In this document: positions 1-11,435 of the stretch, in pieces
Position numbering within the stretch: the first letter of the stretch is position 1
Layout of the letters: every line of letters starts with the position of its first letter
Assembly (NCBI GenBank): GCA_947625735.1
Contig: CANQPL010000005.1
Location: forward strand, 53,717 to 117,716
DNA from: an uncultured Clostridia bacterium
GTDB lineage: Bacteria > Bacillota > Clostridia > Oscillospirales > Ruminococcaceae
Reading direction: 5' to 3'
DNA: 64,000 bases
Notes under the pieces: model-generated
What the model saw: only the letters and a program-made list of their open reading frames with translations
What the model was told of the DNA's origin: nothing
Database searches by the model: none
Made by a program: the position numbers and the translations under genes

Positions 1-32
1 TCACGATCAAGGCAGAATTTATCCGCCGTTTA

Positions 33-1682
<1,650 letters not shown>

Positions 1683-1747
1683 TTATATTTTTTTGTGTTT
1701 TTTACTGCCGTGACCCGACAGCCCGTCTGAGTGCATTTGCAGCGCAA

Positions 1748-2101
<354 letters not shown>

Positions 2102-2117
2102 TCAACCGCTTTGTGTG

Positions 2118-2144
2118 TTAGCACTCTTATTTCTTGAGTGCTAA
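2118..2144 (-). promoter_or_regulatory. CIRCE operator (HrcA binding site) upstream of groESL
   Basis: Perfect TTAGCACTC-N9-GAGTGCTAA inverted repeat. Confidence 0.97.
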
Positions 2145-2247
2145 ATCTATTTTACCATGTTTGCAGGAAAAATCAAGTAGTTTTTTATAATTTTTTTATT
2201 TTTGGAGCATTGCACAATTTTTTAAACGTTTTATGTTTTAAAATATG

Positions 2248-2527
2248 TTATTTTGCTGACAAGTTAAGACGTTTACGTGCATAGCGGACCGTATCCTCAT
2301 TAACATCATAAAGACATATATTAAGGAGTTTTTCACTTAAAACCCCACAGCGGCTCATTGTCTTTAAACAATAAGTACGGCACACCGAACAGGGGTTACG
2401 GTCATAAAGATAATAAAGCAGCCTTTCCGCCCTCGGCGTGCGGATATTTCTTCCTGTCACCGATAAGAAACAGCAGAGCATCTCCCCTGCCGTATTTGAG
2501 CAGCTCATACAGTCGTTTCCGTGTCAT
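2248..2527 (-). pseudogene. HEAT-repeat-like small protein gene interrupted by a frameshift
   Basis: Frame 1 from ATG at 2527 reads MTRKRLYELLKYGRGDALLFLIGDRKKYPHAEGG... and stops at 2402; the next frame continues ERLLYYLYDRNPCSVCRTYCLKTMSRCGVLSEKLLNICLYDVNEDTVRYARKRLNLSAK to 2248. Removing one G in GGCGGAAAGG joins them. Confidence 0.55.
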
Positions 2528-3047
2528 GCATAGTTTCCTCTTTTTCCTTAACCAGTGCACATGATGCAAACCCCGCACCAACGCCCAGCAGAGAGCCTGT
2601 CAGCACGTCAGAGGGGAAGTGTACATAGAGATAAAGCCTTGAAAATGCAATGAGAAAGGCAAGAATTATCACATACGGGGCGGTCTTTCTCAGCCGTTTT
2701 GCAAGCACTGTTGCCGAAGCAAAGGAGGCAAAGGAATGTCCTGAGGGGAAAGAATAGCCCGAGGGCGGCGGAATGAGCAGATTGACAGGACGCTGTATAA
2801 AGGGGCGGGGACGTGCCACAAGGGGTTTGAGCAGCAGATTTCCCGCCACAAGGCACATTAAAAGCGCCAGAGCCATTGTGCAGCCCACCCGACGGTATTT
2901 CTTCGTTATCATCAGCACAACCGAAACAGCTATAGCAAGTGCGCCCCCGTCTCCCAGATGAGTGATAAGGGGCAGCAGTGTATCAAGAAATGCGCAGCGT
3001 ATGTAATCGGCTATAAAATCAAGAATTGCAAAATCTATCTCTGTCAT
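2505..3047 (-). CDS. PAP2 superfamily phosphatase (membrane)
   Basis: KPLVARPRPF...PSGHSFASFASA...SRLYLYVHFPSDVLTG matches PAP2 motifs KxxxxxxRP / PSGH / SRxxxxxHxxxD. Confidence 0.93.
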   Translation of the reverse strand: MTEIDFAILDFIADYIRCAFLDTLLPLITHLGDGGALAIAVSVVLMITKKYRRVGCTMALALLMCLVAGNLLLKPLVARPRPFIQRPVNLLIPPPSGYSFPSGHSFASFASATVLAKRLRKTAPYVIILAFLIAFSRLYLYVHFPSDVLTGSLLGVGAGFASCALVKEKEETMHDTETTV

Positions 3048-3302
3048 GTTTATTCTCCTTTTTTGAGCTTTACGGGAATTATTATATCATATTAATGCAA
3101 TTTTGTCAAACTGTCCTGCCGCTGCAATTATGCCTGTAGCTATCTTGCATGATTCGGGTACTCAAAATTATGCAAAGTGTACATATTTTTCGTAAGCTAT
3201 TGACTTTTATGAGAAAATTTGTTATCATAATTTTGTATTACTTTGCAGGAAGCAGGGAAAAGTCCTGCAAAGAGAATTTTATATCAAGGGAGAATATGTA
3301 TC

Positions 3303-4286
3303 ATGATAAGAATAGGTATTTTCGGCTACGGAAATCTTGGCAGAGGCGTTGAATACGCAGTAAAGCAGAATCCCGACATGACTCTCACAGCAGTATTTAC
3401 ACGCCGTGATCCCGCAAATGTTAAGATAGCAGCAAAGGGTGTACCCGTTTATTCTGCAAGCGAGGTGCTTGCTCATAAGGACGAGATAGATGTTATGATC
3501 CTCTGCGGCGGCAGCATGAGCGATCTGCCCGTACAGACACCAGAGCTTGCAAAGTATTTTAACGTAGTTGACAGCTTTGACACTCATGCCCGTATCCCCG
3601 AGCATTTTTCAAATGTGGACAAGTCCGCAAAGGAAGCGGGCAAGGTAGGGATCATCTCCGTAGGCTGGGATCCGGGACTTTTCTCACTTATGAGAATGTA
3701 CGGCAATGCTGCACTTCCTGTGGGCAGCGACTATACATTCTGGGGCAAGGGAGTAAGTCAGGGACACTCAGACGCCGTAAGACGGGTAGAGGGCGTGAAG
3801 AATGCAAAGCAGTATACCATTCCCGTGGAGAGCGCCCTTGAAAGAGTAAGAAACGGCGAAAATCCCGTCCTTTCCACCCGTGAAAAGCACACAAGAGAGT
3901 GCTTTGTTGTGGCTGAGGAGGGCGCAGATAAGGCTAAGATCGAAAATGATATAAAGACAATGCCCAACTATTTTTCGGATTATGATACGACTGTACACTT
4001 TATTTCCGAAGAGGAGCTGGAAAGAGATCACAGCGGTATCCCTCACGGCGGCTTTGTTATCCGCAGCGGAAAAACAGGGGAAAACGGCAGAAATACCCAT
4101 GTAATGGAGTTCAGCTTAAAGCTGGATTCAAACCCCGAGTTTACCTCATCAATACTCACCGCATTTGCAAGAGCCGCATACAGGCTGAACAGCGAGGGCG
4201 TATCAGGCTGCAAGACCATATTTGATATACCTCCCGCATATCTCTGCGCACAGAGCGGTGAAGAGCTGAGAATGCATATGCTGTAA
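3303..4286 (+). CDS. ddh: meso-diaminopimelate D-dehydrogenase (start at MIRIGIFGYGNLGRG)
   Basis: IGIFGYGNLGRGVEYAV N-terminus, FTRRDP, CxGSxSDLPVQTP, SVGWDPGLFSLMR are characteristic of Ddh. Confidence 0.93.
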   Translation: MIRIGIFGYGNLGRGVEYAVKQNPDMTLTAVFTRRDPANVKIAAKGVPVYSASEVLAHKDEIDVMILCGGSMSDLPVQTPELAKYFNVVDSFDTHARIPEHFSNVDKSAKEAGKVGIISVGWDPGLFSLMRMYGNAALPVGSDYTFWGKGVSQGHSDAVRRVEGVKNAKQYTIPVESALERVRNGENPVLSTREKHTRECFVVAEEGADKAKIENDIKTMPNYFSDYDTTVHFISEEELERDHSGIPHGGFVIRSGKTGENGRNTHVMEFSLKLDSNPEFTSSILTAFARAAYRLNSEGVSGCKTIFDIPPAYLCAQSGEELRMHML

Positions 4287-4317
4287 GACACCGATCTTGT
4301 TATTTTAATAAACCGTA

Positions 4318-4357
4318 AAATGCGTACCTTTCTGCAATGACAGACGGGTACGCATTT
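4318..4357 (+). terminator. Stem-loop downstream of ddh
   Basis: AAATGCGTACC...GGTACGCATTT hairpin followed by a weak T-rich tail. Confidence 0.55.
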
Positions 4358-4383
4358 CTTGTCCGATAATAAATTACGTCAGC

Positions 4384-5577
4384 TTACTTTTCAAGATGAA
4401 TAAGATAGGTAAGCTCATCTCCCTCAAGTACATCGGGATAAAATGCAGCCGCAAAATCACACGCCATTATGTCGGACTGATCAATGCCGTGCCAGAAAAT
4501 ATCCGTATACTGATAAACTCTGTCATTTTCATATGCCTTGCATTCGGTTATCTGAGGAAACACATCTGCAATCCCCTCCATGCCGCTTGTATAACCCGGC
4601 ACTGCGGAATAGATGATAATGTCGGCACTGCTTATGCACTCATATGCCGCCTCGTATGTTACCGCCCCTGACGGCAGCTCCGAAAATGCATTTACTGCTC
4701 CCATATCAGACATCATGCTTCCAACCCAGCTTGAATCATCTGTGGGATATACCGTGCCGTCATAGATATTGAAAATCGCTGCTGTGGGCTTGTCAAGTCC
4801 CTCTGTTTTTGCCTTTGCTTCCTCTATATTTGCCTTTGCGTTTTCCATTGCCTCGTCCGCCTCATCATCTGCATCAAAGAATGTGAGCAGAAATCTCATC
4901 CACTCCATTCTTGCAAGATAATCAGACTCCAGATATTCATTGTCAACAGCATAATTTATCCCCAGTTCGTCAAGTTTTGACATCTGACTCTGCTGACCGT
5001 ATTCACCGCTGTAAACAAACACCACATCAGGCTCTAAGGAGCTTATAAGCTCATAATCGGGGTCGGTCATGCCGTCGCCGCCCACATTGATTATATCGCC
5101 GCTTTCGAGTCCTGCCGCCACTGCGGGAATGTCGCTCCACTCCTCTGCACCGCCTGCAACGCCGCCTATACCGCTTATTATTTCGGGACTGTCAACAGTT
5201 CTGAATGTGCATACCTGAGTTGCCGAGAGAAAAACCGCATTTTCTGCGGGAGTTCTTATCACCGTACTGTCCGCATACTCTGCGGGGATCTCGTCAAGGG
5301 CTTTCGGTACAAGTATAAGCTCTCTGTCGTCGCCGTCTATGACCCTTTTAATGCCGTTTTCCAAAAGCTCAATACTGAAATCGGGGCTGTAAAGCGTTTT
5401 AATTTCTCCCCCTTCTGTCTGCACAGAGCTGTCCTCATCATTTTCGGTCACTCCCTCTGCGGACAATGCCTGTGTATCTGCTTCGGGAGCGTCCTCATTT
5501 CCCCCGCAGGCAGTAAACAGCGCTGCAAACATTGCCGCCGCTGTCAGCAGACTTAATGTTCTTTTCAGTTTTTTCAT
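4384..5577 (-). CDS. Corrinoid-type ABC transporter substrate-binding lipoprotein (BtuF-like)
   Basis: Lipobox LFTACGG; periplasmic-binding fold ('SSLEPDVVFVYSG'); adjacent to BtuC/BtuD-like genes and cob genes. Confidence 0.82.
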   Translation of the reverse strand: MKKLKRTLSLLTAAAMFAALFTACGGNEDAPEADTQALSAEGVTENDEDSSVQTEGGEIKTLYSPDFSIELLENGIKRVIDGDDRELILVPKALDEIPAEYADSTVIRTPAENAVFLSATQVCTFRTVDSPEIISGIGGVAGGAEEWSDIPAVAAGLESGDIINVGGDGMTDPDYELISSLEPDVVFVYSGEYGQQSQMSKLDELGINYAVDNEYLESDYLARMEWMRFLLTFFDADDEADEAMENAKANIEEAKAKTEGLDKPTAAIFNIYDGTVYPTDDSSWVGSMMSDMGAVNAFSELPSGAVTYEAAYECISSADIIIYSAVPGYTSGMEGIADVFPQITECKAYENDRVYQYTDIFWHGIDQSDIMACDFAAAFYPDVLEGDELTYLIHLEK

Positions 5578-5663
5578 ACTCTTTTACCTCTCTTAATTTT
5601 TATTTTAAAAGCCTTATGACTTTTAAGACAATTCAAAAAATCGGAGATATTCTTTAAAACAAT

Positions 5664-6866
5664 TCAGAAAATTGATCTTATTTTTTGTATAAGCTCCGAA
5701 ACAGTGCCTGCATGGACTATCCTGCTGTCAAGCTCTCCGAAAAATCTGCGGCTTTCATTTACGGGACGCAGAGAAAATACCCTTTTCCCTTTCAAAATAA
5801 TATTTTTAATAAGTCCGATATTTTCCGCATTTATCCCTCCCACAGGAAAGCCGCTGTCAATTACAAATCTCTGCATAAGCGCAAGCTCCTCCGCTTTTAC
5901 GGCAGATCCTCTGCTTATCGGCTCAAATGCCTTTTCGCAGATCATTTCACTGCAAACACCTGCGGCGACTTCATGATCCTTGTCATTTTCATGCACCACT
6001 CCCGTTACAACGCCGTAGCCGTTTCTTGCAAGAGAACGGTAAATAACCGCTCCCGTGCCGTTTCCTGCCGCAACGAATGCATCGTTTGCAAGGGGCGCTT
6101 TTATCTCCACAGAGCCCATAAGCTCACTGTACCTGCCGCCCTTTATATGGTAAAGCTCTGTGAATGTACCGCTTTTTATTATTTCCTCAGGTGCGCCCAT
6201 GCCCGATATTTTGCCGTCATTTACAAGCATTATCGTCTTACAGCCTTTAAGCGCCAGATCAATATCATGAAGTGACAGAATGCAGGTCATCTGCTTTTCG
6301 GCGGAAAGTTTTTGCAAAAGACGTATTACCTCCACCTTGTACCCTATGTCAAGATGTCCCGTAGGTTCATCAAGAATAATGACCTCGGGCTCCTGCACGA
6401 TCGCCCTTGCTATCATGGCTTTCTGCTTTTCACCGTCTGAAAGCTCGCTTACATACCTGTCACGAAGTCCGCTTATGCCCGTTTCCGCAAGAGCGGCATC
6501 AATAATGCGGCGGTCGTTATCGGAAAGCTGTCCCATAAAATTCGTGTACGGCGCTCGTCCCATTGAAACAAGGTCAAAGACGGTTGTCATGGCAGGAACA
6601 GGTCCATCGGTAAGAACAAGGGAAAGCCTGCGGGACAGGGACTTTTTATCTATACCGTTTATGCCCTCCCCGTCAAGCTCAGCTGTTCCCGAAAGAGGTG
6701 CAAGCAGTCCCGAAAGGGTTTTGAGAATTGTGGATTTTCCTGCGCCGTTAGGTCCGAGCAGACACACGACTTCTCCTTTCAGAGCGTTAAGATCAATATC
6801 CGATATTACTGTTTTTTTGTTGTAGCCCACATTCAGATGTGTGGTTTTTATTACTGCTTCTTCCAT
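5664..6866 (-). CDS. Corrinoid ABC transporter ATP-binding protein with ~140-aa C-terminal extension
   Basis: Walker A GPNGAGKST, signature LSDGEKQK, Walker B VIILDEPT; extra C-terminal domain after ~250 aa. Confidence 0.9.
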   Translation of the reverse strand: MEEAVIKTTHLNVGYNKKTVISDIDLNALKGEVVCLLGPNGAGKSTILKTLSGLLAPLSGTAELDGEGINGIDKKSLSRRLSLVLTDGPVPAMTTVFDLVSMGRAPYTNFMGQLSDNDRRIIDAALAETGISGLRDRYVSELSDGEKQKAMIARAIVQEPEVIILDEPTGHLDIGYKVEVIRLLQKLSAEKQMTCILSLHDIDLALKGCKTIMLVNDGKISGMGAPEEIIKSGTFTELYHIKGGRYSELMGSVEIKAPLANDAFVAAGNGTGAVIYRSLARNGYGVVTGVVHENDKDHEVAAGVCSEMICEKAFEPISRGSAVKAEELALMQRFVIDSGFPVGGINAENIGLIKNIILKGKRVFSLRPVNESRRFFGELDSRIVHAGTVSELIQKIRSIF

Positions 6867-6885
6867 ATATCCGCTCCCCGTAGAT

Positions 6886-7911
6886 TTAACGCTCTCCGTT
6901 TTTGCTCACAAGAAGATATACCGCTGTGGGGGCGCCGATAATAGTCGTCATTGCGCCCAGCGGAAGTTCTGTAGGCGGCATAATGAGCCTTGCTCCCATA
7001 TCGCACAGTCCTGCCATTACCGCTCCGAAAATAATCGCCGCAGGTATTACAATGCGGTGATCCGATGTGCGGAAAATTATCCTTACAATATGAGGAACGG
7101 CAAGCCCGATAAATGACACCGCTCCCGCAAAAGCCGTAACAACAGCGGTAAGAACACTTGACACCACAACTATACAAAATCTGAACGCCCTGACAGATAC
7201 TCCCATTGACTGTGCATATTTTTCGCCCAGCAGCATGGAGTTTAAGTCCTTGCTCATAAGAAACGCCGCCGCAAGAAAAGCCGCCGTAACAGGACAGAGT
7301 ATTTTAAGCTGCTCCCATGTAAAGCCCGCAAAGCTGCCCATAGTCGTCCTTGCAAAGCCCATAATGCGCTCCTTATCGGCAATTACCGTAAGCACGCTTG
7401 TTACCGCACTGCATACATATCCTATCATAAGACCGATTATCAGCAGACTTGTAACGCTCCTTACCTTTTGCGAAACAAATATCACCGCAAGCATTACCGC
7501 CATTGCTCCGATAAAAGAGCCGATAAACATTCCCATACTGCTGATATTTTTCATGCCGAATGTATATCCTCCCAGAATGACTATCCCCAGAAACAAATTT
7601 GAGCCTGAGGATATGCCGAGAATATACGGCTCAACAATGGGATTTCCGAAAAAATTCTGCAAAAGCACTCCCGAAACTGCCAGCGCCGCCCCTCCCGCAA
7701 TTGCCGCAAGAGTTCTGGGCAGACGTATATCCATAATTATGGAATAATGCGCACTGCGGACATTATCGGGAGTGAAAAAGCAGCCGTATATTTCTGCGGC
7801 GGAAATTTCCACCGAACCCAGCATTACGCTTAAAATAAAGGTCATGATAAGCAGTGCGCCGCCTGCGGCAAACAGCACGGTATACCTTGTATTTGTTTTG
7901 CGGGATAACAT
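6886..7911 (-). CDS. FecCD/BtuC-family ABC transporter permease
   Basis: RLPRTLAAIAGGAALAVSGVLLQNFFGNPIVEPYILGISSG is the FecCD/BtuC signature. Confidence 0.93.
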   Translation of the reverse strand: MLSRKTNTRYTVLFAAGGALLIMTFILSVMLGSVEISAAEIYGCFFTPDNVRSAHYSIIMDIRLPRTLAAIAGGAALAVSGVLLQNFFGNPIVEPYILGISSGSNLFLGIVILGGYTFGMKNISSMGMFIGSFIGAMAVMLAVIFVSQKVRSVTSLLIIGLMIGYVCSAVTSVLTVIADKERIMGFARTTMGSFAGFTWEQLKILCPVTAAFLAAAFLMSKDLNSMLLGEKYAQSMGVSVRAFRFCIVVVSSVLTAVVTAFAGAVSFIGLAVPHIVRIIFRTSDHRIVIPAAIIFGAVMAGLCDMGARLIMPPTELPLGAMTTIIGAPTAVYLLVSKNGER

Positions 7912-8432
7912 CAGTATTCTATTCCCTTTCTTGCGGTGATACCCGAATCGTAGGGGTGCTTTACGGCTTTTATTTCGCTTACATAGTCGGCTGCATCTAT
8001 AAATTTTTGTGCAGGGTCACGTCCCGTCAAAACAAGCTCCGCACCCGAAGGCTTCCGGAAAACTATCCTGTCCGCAAGCTCACGGTCTAAAAGTCCGAGA
8101 GAATAGGCATTGTTAAATTCATCAATTATCAGCATATCAATGCTGCCGCTTTTTAAAAGCTCCTCTGCATGGATTAGCAGGGCATTATTACACTCTGTGA
8201 CACTGCGCCTGTTTTCATCGTCCTTGTCAAATATGCAGCCGTAATTCCTATCGCACCGCTCTATGGTTATATCCGGTATCAGTCTGAGAGTTTCAAGCTC
8301 CGAGGTGTACGCTCCCTTTAAAAGCTGAACGATATGCACTCTCATTTTGCTTCCTGCCGCCCTTAAAGCAAGTCCCAGCGCAGCGGTCGTTTTGCCCTTG
8401 CCGTTTCCGCAGTAAATGTGTATCAGTCCCAT
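7911..8432 (-). CDS. cobO: Cob(I)yrinic acid a,c-diamide adenosyltransferase (CobO/BtuR)
   Basis: MGLIHIYCGNGKGKTTAALGLALRAAG ... LLIIDEFN...LVLTGRDP. Confidence 0.95.
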   Translation of the reverse strand: MGLIHIYCGNGKGKTTAALGLALRAAGSKMRVHIVQLLKGAYTSELETLRLIPDITIERCDRNYGCIFDKDDENRRSVTECNNALLIHAEELLKSGSIDMLIIDEFNNAYSLGLLDRELADRIVFRKPSGAELVLTGRDPAQKFIDAADYVSEIKAVKHPYDSGITARKGIEY

Positions 8433-8447
8433 AATATTTTCCTCCGT

Positions 8448-9488
8448 TTATTTTAAATTCTTATTTTTAACAGCCCTTTCGACTGCACTTATCAGTATTT
8501 TATTTTCCTCACGTGTCCTTACCGCAATTCTGAAATATCCCTCCCCCAGACCTCTGTAGTCACTGCAATTTCGTATGGCAATTCCCTCGTTTATGAGTAT
8601 CTCATCAAGAGGAATTTTACATCTGAACAGGATAAAATTTGCCGCTGACGGATATACCTTAAATCCTGCCTTTTCCAGTCCTTTTGTAAGAAAAATTCTT
8701 TCCTGTGAAATAAGCTCAACGGTTTTTTTCACATACTCCCTTTCACCTGCTGCCGCAATTCCCGCTGTCTGGGCAGGCACTGACACGCTCCAGCTCTGAC
8801 CGCAGTTTTCAATCTCCCTTATCAGATTTTCATCTGAGCAGATGAGATACCCGAGCCGCAGTCCTGCCATTGCAAAAATTTTTGTAAAGGCTTTAAGTAT
8901 CATTACATTGCCGCAGACAGGAAGGGGGTATTTTTCACTGTCATAAACAAAATCCATAAAGCACTCGTCAACAACAAGATAAATATTTTTTTTGCAGCAC
9001 TCCTCAATAATTTTTTTTATCAGCTCCTGCCCCATAATATTTCCCGTGGGATTATTGGGAGAAGCAAGAATGAGCATATCAATGTTATTTAAACGGGAAA
9101 GAATTTTTTCATCAGCTTCAAAATTATTTTCCTCATGAAGATAATGAAAAATTATCCCGCAGTCAACACTTTTAAGAGCCTTTTCATATTCGGAAAATGA
9201 GGGCGCTGTAAGAAGTGCTTTTTTCGGCTTTAATGAATGAACTATACGGAAGATAAGGTCCGCCGCACCGTTACCGCAGACAATTTTTCCGCTGTCTGTC
9301 TTTTCATATTCCGCTATTGCTTTTCTGAGTGCAGCACAGCTTACATCAGGATAATGTTCATAATCGTCAATATGCGCTGCAAGGGCATTTTTAACGCTCT
9401 GCGGCATTCCCAGAGGGTTTATGTTTGACGAAAAATCATATCTTACATGACGGGTATAAATATCGCCGCCGTGCCTGTAAATTATCAT
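8448..9488 (-). CDS. cobD: Threonine-phosphate decarboxylase / histidinol-phosphate aminotransferase-like (CobD)
   Basis: HGGDIYTRHVRYDFSSNINPLGMP start and AT class I features (SPNNPTGN, KAFTKIFAMAGLRLGY); in cob operon. Confidence 0.9.
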   Translation of the reverse strand: MIIYRHGGDIYTRHVRYDFSSNINPLGMPQSVKNALAAHIDDYEHYPDVSCAALRKAIAEYEKTDSGKIVCGNGAADLIFRIVHSLKPKKALLTAPSFSEYEKALKSVDCGIIFHYLHEENNFEADEKILSRLNNIDMLILASPNNPTGNIMGQELIKKIIEECCKKNIYLVVDECFMDFVYDSEKYPLPVCGNVMILKAFTKIFAMAGLRLGYLICSDENLIREIENCGQSWSVSVPAQTAGIAAAGEREYVKKTVELISQERIFLTKGLEKAGFKVYPSAANFILFRCKIPLDEILINEGIAIRNCSDYRGLGEGYFRIAVRTREENKILISAVERAVKNKNLK

Positions 9489-10453
9489 AATACAGTCCTC
9501 CAGAAAGCCGCCCGCACCGCAGCCGCTGTTATAAGCATAATGACAGATGTGCAGTACATTAGCCTGTTTGCCCGACAGATATCATCATTTTCGGGACTGT
9601 GTATATTATCGCCGATAGTTTTCTTTCTTACAAGTTTTCCCGAATAATACGCATCTCCCCCAAGCATTATATCAAGCGCCCCCGCACATACCGATTCTGT
9701 CTGCGCAGAATTGGGACTTGCGTGATTTGTGCGGTCACGCCGCCATATTTTCCATGCATTTTTCCCGTCAAAACCGAGAATAAATGCAGACATTATCATA
9801 ATAAGAGCCGTTATCCGTGACGGGATAAAATTCAGCACATCATCAAGCCTTGCCGCACAATATCCGAAGTCAATGTATTTTTCGTTTTTATATCCGATCA
9901 TGGAATCCATAGTATTTGCCGCCTTGTAAAAAAATCCTGCCGCCGCACCGCCCCACATTATATAAAACAGTGGCGCAGTCACGCCGTCAGAGGTATTTTC
10001 CGCAACAGTTTCAACAGCTGCTCTTATAATACCGTTTCTGTCAAGACCTGCTGTATCTCTGCCAACTATCATTGATACATATTCTTTTGCCTTTTGCATA
10101 TCATCAGAAACAAGCGCACTGTAAACTTTCATGCTTTCCCTTTCAAGACACCTTGCCGCAAGCAGATAACAGCACATTATACTTTCCGCAGCAATTCCCG
10201 CCCATATATTTATCCTATAGCAGAAAAAAAGTATAGCTGCGGGAATGCACCCTGACAGTAACTCAACGATAAGGACAAGCAGCACGCCTGCCGCCCTTTC
10301 CTTTTTAGGGAGAAGCCCTCTCAGAATAATTTCAAGCCTTGAAATCACCTTTCCCATAAGCCGTACAGGGTGCGGTATATTATAGGGATCGCCGATAAGC
10401 ATATCAAGAATAAATCCCATTATAACAGGCAGTGTGAGCAGTACAGCCTTCAT
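9485..10453 (-). CDS. cbiB: Adenosylcobinamide-phosphate synthase CbiB
   Basis: GFILDMLIGDPYNIPHPVRLMGKVI; VGRDTAGLDRNGIIRAAVETVAENTSDGVTAPLFY; ASPNSAQTESVCAGAL. Confidence 0.96.
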   Translation of the reverse strand: MKAVLLTLPVIMGFILDMLIGDPYNIPHPVRLMGKVISRLEIILRGLLPKKERAAGVLLVLIVELLSGCIPAAILFFCYRINIWAGIAAESIMCCYLLAARCLERESMKVYSALVSDDMQKAKEYVSMIVGRDTAGLDRNGIIRAAVETVAENTSDGVTAPLFYIMWGGAAAGFFYKAANTMDSMIGYKNEKYIDFGYCAARLDDVLNFIPSRITALIMIMSAFILGFDGKNAWKIWRRDRTNHASPNSAQTESVCAGALDIMLGGDAYYSGKLVRKKTIGDNIHSPENDDICRANRLMYCTSVIMLITAAAVRAAFWRTVL

Positions 10454-11016
10454 GTTATCTCCTCTGTTATCCTTATATTTTTTCCGTCAAATTCCGTTAT
10501 AAATCCGCAGCCGTTTTCTGTCTGGTAATCGTAAAATGATTTTTTGGGAACGGCATATTTTTCAAGTATTGCCATAATAGTTCCGCCGTGTACTATGAAC
10601 GCAGCAGTGCCGCATTTTATTTCACAAACAGCCTGCATAAATGCATCTGTGCAGCGTTTTGCAAAATCCCTGCGGCTTTCACCGTGGGGAAAGGGCATCT
10701 CTCCTCTGCTGTCGAGCCAATCCCGATAATCACGGTCTTTACTAAGCTCAGTATAATTTTTTCCCTCAAAATCGCCGAAATCACACTCACGCAAGCCGCT
10801 GTAAATAACCGCTTTCCTGTCAGGATAAATAATCTCTGCGGTTTCCCTGCACCTTTTCATCGGACTGCAAATTACAATATCCGACACGGGATATGTGCGC
10901 CTTATTCCGTCTATGCCCTCAGCGCAAAGAGGCTCGTCCGTCCTGCCGATATATCGTTTTTCAAGATTACCCCGTGTTTTTCCGTGACGGATAAAAATTA
11001 TTTTCATACTCTTCAC
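10450..11016 (-). CDS. cobC: Histidine phosphatase family, alpha-ribazole phosphatase-like (CobC)
   Basis: FIRHGKTRGNLEKRYIGRTDEPLCAEG; GLRECDFGDFEGK; HGGTIMA; in cob operon. Confidence 0.88.
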   Translation of the reverse strand: MKSMKIIFIRHGKTRGNLEKRYIGRTDEPLCAEGIDGIRRTYPVSDIVICSPMKRCRETAEIIYPDRKAVIYSGLRECDFGDFEGKNYTELSKDRDYRDWLDSRGEMPFPHGESRRDFAKRCTDAFMQAVCEIKCGTAAFIVHGGTIMAILEKYAVPKKSFYDYQTENGCGFITEFDGKNIRITEEIT

Positions 11017-11435
11017 CCCTTTATTAAAACAGCCTGACCGCAGACTATCCTTTCAACGCTGTCCGCTCTCCCCGCAAGAAAACAGCCCGCTTTTCCGACC
11101 TGTTCCCGCCATATGCGCTCTGATTTTTCTATGGGGATAATGCCGTTTCCTATCTCATTCATGATGATGATAATACCGGGGGAATTATTCAGAATTTTTT
11201 CTGTAATTTCAACAGGATCACTGCCGTTTTCAAGAAGTCTTTTTACAAAAAGATGATAGCTGTCAATACATTTAAATTCCGCCGTCCTGCACATCTCGAC
11301 ATCTTCACCGTTTATAATTTCTTCGGGTCTAATATTATATTTTTTCATAACATAAGCAGTCTTTCCCTGATAAGCTCCGCCTACTATAAGTTTCACAGAA
11401 ACACCTCTCCTATCCTTTCCGAAAATACCGCACAC
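11013..11435 (-). CDS. CobU-like P-loop protein (bifunctional adenosylcobinamide kinase family; real start probably an internal GTG near VKLIVGGAYQGKT)
   Basis: KLIVGGAYQGKTAYV P-loop, NEIGNGIIP, WREQVGKAGCFLAGRADSVERIVCGQAVLIKG resembles the CobU C-terminus. Confidence 0.78.
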   Translation of the reverse strand: MCGIFGKDRRGVSVKLIVGGAYQGKTAYVMKKYNIRPEEIINGEDVEMCRTAEFKCIDSYHLFVKRLLENGSDPVEITEKILNNSPGIIIIMNEIGNGIIPIEKSERIWREQVGKAGCFLAGRADSVERIVCGQAVLIKG

